In this document: piece by piece, positions 44,645 to 52,191 of the stretch
Layout of the letters: every line of letters begins with the position of its first letter
How positions within the stretch are numbered: position 1 is the stretch's first letter
NCBI GenBank assembly: GCA_032052615.1
Contig: DAMBWF010000006.1
Location: 124,001-188,000 of the forward strand
Origin: Pseudomonas_T sp032052615
Lineage (GTDB): Bacteria > Pseudomonadota > Gammaproteobacteria > Pseudomonadales > Pseudomonadaceae
DNA length: 64,000 nt
Direction: 5' to 3'
Program-made: the position numbers and the translations under genes
Notes under the pieces: generated by a model
Seen by the model: the letters and a program-made list of their open reading frames with translations, nothing else
Database searches by the model: none
Told to the model about the DNA's origin: nothing

Positions 44645-45259
44645 GTGATCCGAGCATTCATCCTGTCGCTGGCCATGCTGGCCATGCTGGCCCTGGGGGG
44701 CTGCATGAACGTCAGCGACCTCGCCGAGGGCGCGCGCTATGAGCTCAGCGATGCCGGCTTCCTCGACCACAGCGCCACGTCCCGGGCCAGTAACTGGCGC
44801 CTGCAAGCGGATTCCTTCATCTATATCGCCCAAGGCAGCTTCGTGCCGCCAGGCAAGGCTTATCCTCGACCCAATGCGGTGGCCGAGGAGGCGTTCAAGG
44901 GGTTCGTCGAGTATTTCCCCCTGGTCCGTCGGGCCAGCGGGCCGGTGGGTCTGGAGGAGGCGCTGGCCCAGGCGAGGGCGTTGGGGGCGCACTATCTGCT
45001 GTACACCCGTTTCGCCTATGCGGACGACCGCATCGGCAACGAAGACGAGTGGGCCGACCAAGAGGCCCTGGATCGCCTGGGAACCGACCGCAGCGTGATC
45101 CAACTAATGCTTATCGAGACCGGAACGCGGTATCTGGTGGATACCGCGAGGATTCGCAGCCGCGGCGGTTTCCTGACGTTCTACGACGCCAAGCCCGAAG
45201 ACCTGATCGGCCCGGCCCTGCAGGAATATGCCCGGCGCCTGCTTGGCCTCACTCCTTGA
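44645..45259 (+). CDS. Lipoprotein, DUF4823-like
   Basis: 204-residue predicted lipoprotein: signal sequence MIRAFILSLAMLAMLALGGC with Cys20. The mature domain is alpha/beta (ALGAHYLLYTRFAYADDR, TGTRYLVDTARIRSRGG), which resembles DUF4823. GTG start with GGAGG about seven bases upstream. Function unknown. It precedes the DUF1285 gene by nine bases. Confidence 0.82.
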   Translation: MIRAFILSLAMLAMLALGGCMNVSDLAEGARYELSDAGFLDHSATSRASNWRLQADSFIYIAQGSFVPPGKAYPRPNAVAEEAFKGFVEYFPLVRRASGPVGLEEALAQARALGAHYLLYTRFAYADDRIGNEDEWADQEALDRLGTDRSVIQLMLIETGTRYLVDTARIRSRGGFLTFYDAKPEDLIGPALQEYARRLLGLTP

Positions 45260-45268
45260 GGAGCGCAC

Positions 45269-45832
45269 ATGCACAGCGATGCCAGACCCGATGACCTGCT
45301 GGCCCATATTCCCTTGGAAAAGAAGGGCCTGCCCCCGGTGCATCTGTGGAATCCGCCGTTCTGCGGCGATATCGACATGCGCATCGCCCGTGACGGCACG
45401 TGGTTCTACCTGGGCACGCCGATCGGCCGGAAACCGATGGTGCGCCTGTTCTCCAGCATCCTTCGGCGGGACGGCGATGCTTACTTTCTGGTGACGCCGG
45501 TGGAAAAGGTCGGCATCCGCGTGGACGATGCGCCATTCGTGGCCGTTTCCCTGCGGGTCGAAGGGGAAGGCGAGTCCCAGGTGCTGCACTTCACCACCCA
45601 GGTGGAGGACGAGGTCGTTGCCGGGCCCGAGCATCCCTTGCGTTTCGAACTGGACCCCGTGAGCCAGGAGCCGTCGCCCTATGTCAATGTGCGGGCGAAC
45701 CTCGAGGCGCTGATCCATCGCAACGTTTTTTACCAACTGGTGGAATTGGCGGTGCCCCGGCGCCTAGAGGGGCAGACGTGGCTTGGCGTCTGGAGCAAGG
45801 GTGCGTTCTATCCCATCGGGCTCCAGGACTGA
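45269..45832 (+). CDS. DUF1285 family protein
   Basis: 187-residue cytoplasmic protein. Blocks such as PPVHLWNPPFCGDIDMRIA, FYLGTPIGRKPMVRLFSSIL and YFLVTPVEKVGIRVDD are characteristic; the family has a solved structure in P. aeruginosa (PA2954, from memory) but no assigned role. Next to ETF genes and convergent with ETF-QO. Confidence 0.9.
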   Translation: MHSDARPDDLLAHIPLEKKGLPPVHLWNPPFCGDIDMRIARDGTWFYLGTPIGRKPMVRLFSSILRRDGDAYFLVTPVEKVGIRVDDAPFVAVSLRVEGEGESQVLHFTTQVEDEVVAGPEHPLRFELDPVSQEPSPYVNVRANLEALIHRNVFYQLVELAVPRRLEGQTWLGVWSKGAFYPIGLQD

Positions 45833-45833
45833 A

Positions 45834-45862
45834 AGAAGAAAGGCTCCCGAGGGAGCCTTTTT
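45834..45862. terminator. Bidirectional terminator between DUF1285 gene and ETF-QO
   Basis: AGGCTC and GAGCCT arms with a CCGAGG loop (45841-45858), T's on the + side and A-rich sequence on the other. Confidence 0.85.
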
Positions 45863-45870
45863 CATGTCGC

Positions 45871-47523
45871 TTACATGTTGGGGTAATTCGGGCCGCCCGT
45901 GCCTTCCGGAGCCGTCCAGGTGATGTTCTGCGCCGGGTCCTTGATGTCGCAGGTCTTGCAGTGGACGCAGTTCTGGGCGTTGATCTGGAAGCGCTTGCTG
46001 CCGTCGTCGTTGCTGACCACTTCGTACACGCCCGCCGGGCAATAGCGCTGGGCCGGCTCGTCGTAGAGCGGCAGGTTCTGGGCAATCGGGATGTTCGGGT
46101 CGGCAAGCTTGAGGTGGCAGGGCTGGTCCTCCTCATGGTTGGTATTGGAGAGGAATACCGAGCTGAGCTTGTCGAAGCTGATCTTGCCGTCCGGCTTCGG
46201 ATACTCGATCTTCTGCGCTTCCGAGGCCTTCTTCAGGCAGGTGTGGTCCATCCGCGTGTCATGCAGGGTGAACGGCAGCTTGCCGCCGAGCAGGTTGTAT
46301 TCGACGAAGCTGAAGGCCGGGCCGAACAGCGGACCGAATTTGTGCATCGCGGGGCCGAAGTTGCGGTTCTGGTACAGCTCCTCGTACAACCAACTGGCCT
46401 TGAAGCCTTCCACATAGTGGTTCAGCTCGTCGCCTTCGCGGCCTTCGCCCAGCGCCTTGGCGATGGCTTCCGCCGCCAGCATGCCGGACTTCATCGCGGT
46501 GTGGCTGCCCTTGATCTTGGCCGCGTTCAGCGTGCCGAGGTCGCAGCCGATCAGCGCGCCGCCGGGGAAGACCATCTTCGGCAGCGAATTGAAGCCACCC
46601 TTGACCAGCGCGCGGGCGCCGTAGGAAATCCGCTTGCCGCCTTCCAGGTATCGCTTGATCACCGGGTGGTGCTTGTAGCGCTGGAACTCGTCGAAGGGAG
46701 ACAAGTGCGGGTTGCTGTAGGCGAGGTCGACGATCAGTCCAACCACCACCTGGTTGTTCTCCAGGTGATAGAGGAAGGAGCCGCCCGGGTTTTCCTTGTC
46801 CAGCGGCCAACCGGAGGTGTGGATCACCAGGCCCTGTTCGTGCTTGGCCGGGTCGATCTCCCACAGCTCCTTGAGGCCAATGCCGTAGTGCTGGGGATCG
46901 GCATCGGCGGCCAGGTTGTAGCGCTTGCCCAGTTGCTTGCCGATGTGGCCCCGGCAGCCTTCGGCGAACAGGGTGTACTTGCCGCGCAGTTCCATGCCCG
47001 GCGTGTACACGCCTTCCTTGGGATTGCCGTTGTGGTCGACGCCCAGGTCGCCGGTGATGATGCCGCGTACCACGCCATTCTCGTCGATCAGGGCTTCTTG
47101 TGCGGCGAAGCCCGGGTAGATCTCGACGCCCAGGTTCTCGGCCTGCTGCGCCAGCCAGCGGCACAGGTTGCCAAGGGAGATGATGTAGTTGCCCTCGTTG
47201 TGCATCGGTTTCGGCACGAAGAAGTTGGGCACCTTGGATGCGTGTTCGGCGTCGCGCAGCAGGTAGATGTCGTCACGCTTGACTGGCGTGTTCAGGGGCG
47301 CGCCGAGCGTTTTCCAGTCGGGGAACAGTTCGTTCAGGGCTCGCGGTTCGAAGACGGCGCCGGACAGGATATGAGCCCCGACTTCGGAGCCTTTCTCGAC
47401 CACGCAGACGCTGATTTCCTGGCCCGCCTCGGCGGCCTTCTGCTTCAGTCGGCAGGCGGCGGACAGACCGGAGGGGCCGGCGCCGACGATGACGACGTCG
47501 AATTCCATAAACTCGCGTTCCAC
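45871..47523 (-). CDS. Electron transfer flavoprotein-ubiquinone oxidoreductase
   Basis: Membrane-associated iron-sulphur flavoprotein that passes electrons from ETF to ubiquinone. 550 residues from a GTG with AGGAG seven bases upstream (a TTG at 47541 is in frame but less likely). FAD-binding DVVIVGAGPSGLSAACRLK at the N terminus. The 4Fe-4S cluster Cys residues are in RYCPAGVY and QNCVHCKTCDIKDP at the C terminus. Divergent from etfBA, with the operator between them. Confidence 0.96.
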   Translation of the reverse strand: MEREFMEFDVVIVGAGPSGLSAACRLKQKAAEAGQEISVCVVEKGSEVGAHILSGAVFEPRALNELFPDWKTLGAPLNTPVKRDDIYLLRDAEHASKVPNFFVPKPMHNEGNYIISLGNLCRWLAQQAENLGVEIYPGFAAQEALIDENGVVRGIITGDLGVDHNGNPKEGVYTPGMELRGKYTLFAEGCRGHIGKQLGKRYNLAADADPQHYGIGLKELWEIDPAKHEQGLVIHTSGWPLDKENPGGSFLYHLENNQVVVGLIVDLAYSNPHLSPFDEFQRYKHHPVIKRYLEGGKRISYGARALVKGGFNSLPKMVFPGGALIGCDLGTLNAAKIKGSHTAMKSGMLAAEAIAKALGEGREGDELNHYVEGFKASWLYEELYQNRNFGPAMHKFGPLFGPAFSFVEYNLLGGKLPFTLHDTRMDHTCLKKASEAQKIEYPKPDGKISFDKLSSVFLSNTNHEEDQPCHLKLADPNIPIAQNLPLYDEPAQRYCPAGVYEVVSNDDGSKRFQINAQNCVHCKTCDIKDPAQNITWTAPEGTGGPNYPNM

Positions 47524-47599
47524 AGACAATCTCCTACTCAAGGCTCATCGGTACTTTTATGATTGGCAGAGCTAGGCTTTATCAGACCTGGGGTGAGGG

Positions 47600-47628
47600 A
47601 TTATATCCACACCGTCTCACCGATCCAA
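47600..47628 (-). promoter_or_regulatory. Promoter of ETF-QO
   Basis: On the minus strand TTGGAT (47628-47623), 17-bp spacer and a perfect TATAAT (47605-47600). Confidence 0.8.
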
Positions 47629-47630
47629 TA

Positions 47631-47644
47631 CAAACGTTTGTTTG
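47631..47644. promoter_or_regulatory. PsrA-type operator
   Basis: CAAAC-N4-GTTTG matches the PsrA box ([G/C]AAAC N2-4 GTTT[G/C]) exactly. It lies two bases upstream of the ETF-QO -35 element in the divergent 319-base gap between ETF-QO and etfB. PsrA is a TetR-type repressor relieved by long-chain fatty acids and is known to control etf genes in Pseudomonas. The rest of the gap holds no gene; no convincing etfB promoter was found. Confidence 0.75.
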
Positions 47645-47842
47645 AATTCTTCGGAAGCCCGACGCCATCTAGGTTTGAAGGATTTCCCCGCTCGGACGGT
47701 GTATTGACCGTAATAGGTGTTGCGGTCAAGATACGAGCAGTTTTGCCCTCGCCGTATAACGCCGACCGTTGAGCAATGACGGATCCGCCAGCCTCGCCTG
47801 GCCTCGGCGACAATCTATTCACCGGAGAGTAACGAGGAATCC

Positions 47843-48592
47843 ATGAAGGTTCTTGTAGCTGTCAAACGAGTGGTCGACTACAACGTCAAGGTCCGGGTCA
47901 AAGCGGACAACTCCGGCGTTGACCTGGCAAACGTCAAGATGTCGATGAACCCCTTCTGCGAAATCGCCGTGGAAGAAGCCGTGCGCCTGAAAGAAAAAGG
48001 CGTCGCCAGCGAGATCGTTGTCGTCTCCATCGGGCCGAGCGCCGCTCAGGAACAGTTGCGTACCGCCCTGGCTCTTGGTGCCGACCGCGCGATCCTGGTT
48101 GATACCGCCGAAGACCTCGGTTCCCTGGCCGTGGCCAAGCTGCTCAAGGCCGTGGTGGATAAAGAACAGCCGCAACTGGTCATTCTCGGCAAGCAGGCCA
48201 TCGACAGCGACAACAACCAGACCGGCCAGATGCTCGGCGCCCTCACCGGCTACGCCCAGGGTACCTTCGCCTCCAAGGTGGAAATCGCCGGCGACAAGGC
48301 CAACGTGACCCGCGAGATCGACGGCGGCCTGCAGACCGTTTCGTTGAACCTGCCGGCCATCGTCACTACCGACCTGCGCCTGAACGAGCCGCGCTACGCC
48401 TCGCTGCCGAACATCATGAAGGCCAAGAAGAAACCGCTGGAAACCGTCACGCCGGACGCCCTGGGCGTGTCCGTCGCCTCCACCGTGAAGACCCTCAAGG
48501 TCGAGGCGCCCGCCGCCCGCAGCGCTGGCGTCAAGGTCAAGTCCGTGGCTGAACTGGTCGAGAAACTGAAGAACGAGGCGAAGGTAATCTAA
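47843..48592 (+). CDS. etfB: Electron transfer flavoprotein beta subunit
   Basis: AMP-containing subunit of the ETF heterodimer that takes electrons from acyl-CoA dehydrogenases. 249 residues: MKVLVAVKRVVDYNVKVRV, MSMNPFCEIAVEEAVRLKE, LGADRAILVD and ILGKQAIDSDNNQTGQM. Ends one base before etfA. Confidence 0.97.
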   Translation: MKVLVAVKRVVDYNVKVRVKADNSGVDLANVKMSMNPFCEIAVEEAVRLKEKGVASEIVVVSIGPSAAQEQLRTALALGADRAILVDTAEDLGSLAVAKLLKAVVDKEQPQLVILGKQAIDSDNNQTGQMLGALTGYAQGTFASKVEIAGDKANVTREIDGGLQTVSLNLPAIVTTDLRLNEPRYASLPNIMKAKKKPLETVTPDALGVSVASTVKTLKVEAPAARSAGVKVKSVAELVEKLKNEAKVI

Positions 48593-49522
48593 ATGACTAT
48601 CTTGGTTGTTGCTGAACACACGAACGGCGCGCTGGCGCCCGCCACCCTGAATGCCGTCGCCGCGGCGCAGAAAATCGGTGGCGATATCCACGTGCTGGTC
48701 GCCGGTCAGGGCGTCGGGTCCGTTGCCGAGGCCACCAGCAAGATCGCCGGTGTGTCCAAGGTATTGGCTGCGGATAACGCGGCCTTCGCCCATCAGTTGC
48801 CGGAAAACGTCGCTCCGCTGATCGCCGAGCTCGGCAAGGGCTACAGCCACATCCTCGCGGCCGCGACCACCAACGGCAAGAACATCCTTCCCCGTGTCGC
48901 CGCTCAGTTGGATGTCGATCAGATTTCCGAAATCATCGCCGTGGAAAGCGCCGATACCTTCAAGCGCCCGATCTACGCCGGCAACGCCATCGCCACCGTT
49001 CAGTCGAGCGCCGCGGTGAAGGTCATCACCGTGCGCGCCACCGGGTTCGATCCGGTCGCCGCCGAAGGCGGTTCGGCCGCCATCGAGGCGGTGAGTACCG
49101 GTAGCGACGCCGGCAAATCCGCTTTCGTCGGCGAAGAGCTGGCCAAGTCCGACCGTCCCGAGCTGACCGCCGCCAAGGTCGTCGTATCCGGTGGCCGTGG
49201 CATGCAGAACGGCGATAACTTCAAGTACCTGTACGCCCTGGCCGACAAGCTGGGCGCCGCGGTGGGCGCTTCGCGCGCGGCCGTGGACGCCGGCTTCGTG
49301 CCGAACGACATGCAGGTCGGCCAGACCGGCAAGATCGTCGCGCCGCAGCTCTACATCGCGGTCGGCATCTCCGGCGCGATCCAGCACTTGGCCGGGATGA
49401 AGGACTCCAAGGTGATCGTGGCGATCAACAAGGACGAAGAGGCGCCGATCTTCCAGGTGGCCGACTACGGCCTGGTAGGCGACCTGTTCGAAATCCTGCC
49501 GGAATTGACCAACCTGGTCTGA
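48593..49522 (+). CDS. etfA: Electron transfer flavoprotein alpha subunit
   Basis: FAD-binding ETF subunit, 309 residues. The C-terminal FAD domain shows VSGGRGMQ, AAVGASRAAVDAG, YIAVGISGAIQHLAGM and INKDEEAPIFQVADYGLVGD. A strong terminator follows. Confidence 0.97.
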   Translation: MTILVVAEHTNGALAPATLNAVAAAQKIGGDIHVLVAGQGVGSVAEATSKIAGVSKVLAADNAAFAHQLPENVAPLIAELGKGYSHILAAATTNGKNILPRVAAQLDVDQISEIIAVESADTFKRPIYAGNAIATVQSSAAVKVITVRATGFDPVAAEGGSAAIEAVSTGSDAGKSAFVGEELAKSDRPELTAAKVVVSGGRGMQNGDNFKYLYALADKLGAAVGASRAAVDAGFVPNDMQVGQTGKIVAPQLYIAVGISGAIQHLAGMKDSKVIVAINKDEEAPIFQVADYGLVGDLFEILPELTNLV

Positions 49523-49535
49523 CCGACGGCTGCGT

Positions 49536-49572
49536 CCAAAAGAAAACCCGCCTCGAGCGGGTTTTCTTTTGG
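49536..49572. terminator. Strong terminator after etfA
   Basis: A 16-bp perfect stem (49536-49551 with 49557-49572) with a CTCGA loop, including GAAAACCCGC/GCGGGTTTTC; A- and T-rich outer halves suit both directions. Confidence 0.93.
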
Positions 49573-49687
49573 ATTGGCGAAGCCTCGGGCCGGCGATCCC
49601 TCTTCGTGTTGTCATCGCGCGCTCCAGTTGTCATAAGCTAGCCGGAGAAGGGGCTGCGGTGGCGGTCCTCACGAGCGAGAAGTAAGC

Positions 49688-50515
49688 ATGCGCGCTAGCT
49701 CTTCACGGAAGCGGTCACTCGTCCTGCTGATTGGCTGCCTGTTTTCCACGCTGGCCTCGGCGATGGAACCATGCGAACGCATCGTGGCCACCGGCAATCC
49801 CGAATACCCACCCTATCTCTGGCGCGACCCCCGAAACCCCCGACAACTCATCGGGGCCAATGCCGATCTGCTGGCCCGCATGGCGAAGGACCTAGGCATA
49901 CGGATCGAAGTGATCTACACCGGCCCCTGGTCGCGTGCCCAAGAGGAAGTGCGTACCGGCCGTGTCGACATGCTGGCCGGTGCGTTTCTCACGCCGCAGC
50001 GCCAGCAAACCATGGCCTTCGTCCAACCTCCGCCCTTCACCACGCCCAGCGTCGTTTGGATTCGGCGCGATGCCTCGTTCAGCTACGGCGCCTGGCGAGA
50101 CCTGCAGGGGCATCGAGGCGGCACCCTGGTGAACAATAGCTTCGGGCAGGCATTCGACCGTTTCGCCAGGGACAACCTGACCCTGGAGACCGTCCCGAGC
50201 CTGACGCAGGCCTACCAGAAACTCCTGCTGGCGCGTACGGATTATGTACTCTACGAGCTTTATCCGGGCTTGGCGCTGGCGGAGTCCCTGGGAATGGTCG
50301 ATGAATTAAAAGCCCTCGAGCCGCCGATTTCCAGTGAGGGGCTTTACTTGGCCTTGTCCCGGAAGTCGGCCTGCAACGAACCCGGGCTGCGCGGACAGCT
50401 CGAGAAAAAAATGACAGAATTGATCGCCGCCGGGGTGCCGGAGGCGCTCCTTCTGCGCAATCTGGAGCGTTGGCGCAGCCAGTACCCGCCTCCGGCGACC
50501 GTTCCGAATCAATAG
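49688..50515 (+). CDS. Periplasmic solute-binding protein, family 3-like
   Basis: 275 residues with a Sec signal peptide (LVLLIGCLFSTLASA). The mature part follows the bacterial extracellular solute-binding family 3 pattern: NPEYPPYLWRD, IGANADLLARMAKDLG, RTGRVDMLAGAFLTPQR. No permease or ATPase genes are adjacent, so the ligand and partner are unknown; some such proteins are sensors or enzymes rather than transport subunits. Confidence 0.85.
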   Translation: MRASSSRKRSLVLLIGCLFSTLASAMEPCERIVATGNPEYPPYLWRDPRNPRQLIGANADLLARMAKDLGIRIEVIYTGPWSRAQEEVRTGRVDMLAGAFLTPQRQQTMAFVQPPPFTTPSVVWIRRDASFSYGAWRDLQGHRGGTLVNNSFGQAFDRFARDNLTLETVPSLTQAYQKLLLARTDYVLYELYPGLALAESLGMVDELKALEPPISSEGLYLALSRKSACNEPGLRGQLEKKMTELIAAGVPEALLLRNLERWRSQYPPPATVPNQ

Positions 50516-50524
50516 GATGCCTTC

Positions 50525-50881
50525 GTGATCGACAAATCTTCATGGGCCATCGGCCTGGCCGCCCTGGCCATGGTGGGGTGCGCCAAGGACCCCCAACCCT
50601 TGGAACAGCTTCGCCTGAGCGAGCAGGCCCTGCAGCAGGCAAAGGCGGTCGGTGCCGATGCGCAGCTCGAAGAGCTCAAGCTAGCCGAGGATAAATTCAA
50701 CCGCGCGCGCCAGAACATGGACGACGAGGACTACAAGCGCGCCCGGATCCTGGCCGAGCAGGCCGAACTGGATGCCCGCCTGGCCGAGGCCAAGGTCCTG
50801 ACCCGCAAGAGCCAGGATCAATTGGTGGAGCTCAACGGCCGCATCGAGCGGCTGCGCAAGCAAGTGGGGGAGCAGCCATGA
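50525..50881 (+). CDS. DUF4398 lipoprotein
   Basis: 118 residues, lipoprotein signal with Cys19 (AMVGC), then a mostly helical, probably coiled-coil region (EQLRLSEQALQQAKAVGA, YKRARILAEQAELDARLAEA). GTG start at 50525. Overlaps the OmpA-like gene by four bases, so the two are likely partners. Confidence 0.88.
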   Translation: MIDKSSWAIGLAALAMVGCAKDPQPLEQLRLSEQALQQAKAVGADAQLEELKLAEDKFNRARQNMDDEDYKRARILAEQAELDARLAEAKVLTRKSQDQLVELNGRIERLRKQVGEQP

Positions 50882-51681
50882 GCGCGCAGCGTATTTCTTT
50901 CCTCCTGGCGATACTGGGAGCCTTGGGCGGCTGCGCCTCCGAGCAGAGCGAGGATCAGGTGCTGGATGCCGCGCGCGAGCGTTTCCAGGCCGTGAAGGAA
51001 AACCCCGATGTGTTGCGCAGCGCTCCTCGCGACGTATTGCGCGCCGGCGAGTCGCTGGCCAGGGCGGAGCGCCTGGCGAGCTACTGGGGCAACGGTTCGG
51101 ATGTCGAGCACTACGCCTATCTCAGCCGTCGCTATAGCGACATCGCCTGGGAACATGGCCAGCTTGCCCTGAATCAGGAGCGGTTGAGCAAGATGCAGCT
51201 CGAACGCGAGCGCCTGCAGTTGGCGCTACGCGAGGCCAAGTTACTGAGTGTCCAGCAGCAAGGGCAATGGCTGGAGGAACAAATGGTCAGTCTGGCCACG
51301 GAGACCGAGCGCGGCCTGGTGTTGACCCTGGGCGACGTGTTGTTCGACACGGGCCATAGCGAACTCAAGCCGGCGGCCAACCGAACCGTTTTGAAAATCG
51401 TGCAATTCCTCCAGCTCAACCCCAAGCGCATCATCCGGATCGAGGGCTACACCGATAGCAGCGGCGACACCGAGGAGAACCTGAAGTTGTCCCGTGCGCG
51501 TGCCCAGTCCGTGGCCGACGTGCTGATGGATCTCGGCGTCGACCCCAAGCGTATCCAGGTGGAGGGGTATGGCGAGGCTTACCCGCTGGCGGACAACGCC
51601 TCCAGCCGAGGGCGCGCGCAGAACCGACGGGTGGAGATCGTCTTCTCCGACGAAAAAGGGAAGCTGGACACGCCGCGCTGA
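50878..51681 (+). CDS. OmpA-family peptidoglycan-associated lipoprotein
   Basis: 267 residues. Lipobox GGC with Cys19, a helical DUF4398-like N-terminal half and a C-terminal OmpA domain with VLFDTGHSELKPAA, IEGYTDSSGDTEENLKLSRA and QNRRVEIVF. It would anchor the outer membrane to peptidoglycan together with the lipoprotein upstream. Confidence 0.92.
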   Translation: MSAQRISFLLAILGALGGCASEQSEDQVLDAARERFQAVKENPDVLRSAPRDVLRAGESLARAERLASYWGNGSDVEHYAYLSRRYSDIAWEHGQLALNQERLSKMQLERERLQLALREAKLLSVQQQGQWLEEQMVSLATETERGLVLTLGDVLFDTGHSELKPAANRTVLKIVQFLQLNPKRIIRIEGYTDSSGDTEENLKLSRARAQSVADVLMDLGVDPKRIQVEGYGEAYPLADNASSRGRAQNRRVEIVFSDEKGKLDTPR

Positions 51682-51697
51682 CGGGCGCGGCGGCCTT

Positions 51698-52108
51698 TCA
51701 GTGGCGGCTGGCGTCGGTGGGAAGCGCCAGCAACTGCTTTTCCTGTACCCAATCGAAAGGCTCGCCCCGCTGTCCGGCGGCGTAGCGGCGTTCTTCCAAT
51801 TCCTGGTACATCTCGATTTCTTCGTCGGGCATGAAGTGCAGGCAATCGCCGCCGAAGAACCACAGCAAGTCGCGTGGGACCAGATGGGCGATCTGCGGAT
51901 AGCGATGGAAGATCTGGCTGAGCAGGTCCTGGCCCAGATAGCGGCTGCCCTCCGGATCGCGGGGTAATTCCTCTACCAGCTCATCGAAGCGCTCCAGGAA
52001 CAGGCCGTGGGTATCGTCGGGCACTTGTTCGGCTTCGCCCAGCGCCACCAGGATTCCGCGCAGGTGGGTCAGCAGGGCGAGCGGAAGGTCGAGATCGGTG
52101 GGCGCCAT
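51698..52108 (-). CDS. Conserved hypothetical protein (PA2817-like region)
   Basis: 136 residues from the ATG at 52108; acidic and probably cytoplasmic. Distinct blocks: LALLTHLRGILVALGEAE, LVPRDLLWFFGGDCLHFM and PDEEIEMYQELEERRY. I recall similar small proteins upstream or downstream of fadE in Pseudomonas but cannot name a function. Convergent with the OmpA-like gene; 83 bases downstream of fadE on the same strand. Confidence 0.8.
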   Translation of the reverse strand: MAPTDLDLPLALLTHLRGILVALGEAEQVPDDTHGLFLERFDELVEELPRDPEGSRYLGQDLLSQIFHRYPQIAHLVPRDLLWFFGGDCLHFMPDEEIEMYQELEERRYAAGQRGEPFDWVQEKQLLALPTDASRH

Positions 52109-52191
52109 GGCAGTGCTCCAGTCAGGAAAACGGGCGCGGGAGTATAGAACTCCACGCGCCCGCTGTCCCGGACGAACCGTTGCCGCGCCCG

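Noticed and set aside
47563..47772. 69-codon open frame between ETF-QO and etfB
   Set aside because: It overlaps the PsrA box and the ETF-QO promoter, has no ribosome binding site and no recognisable protein.
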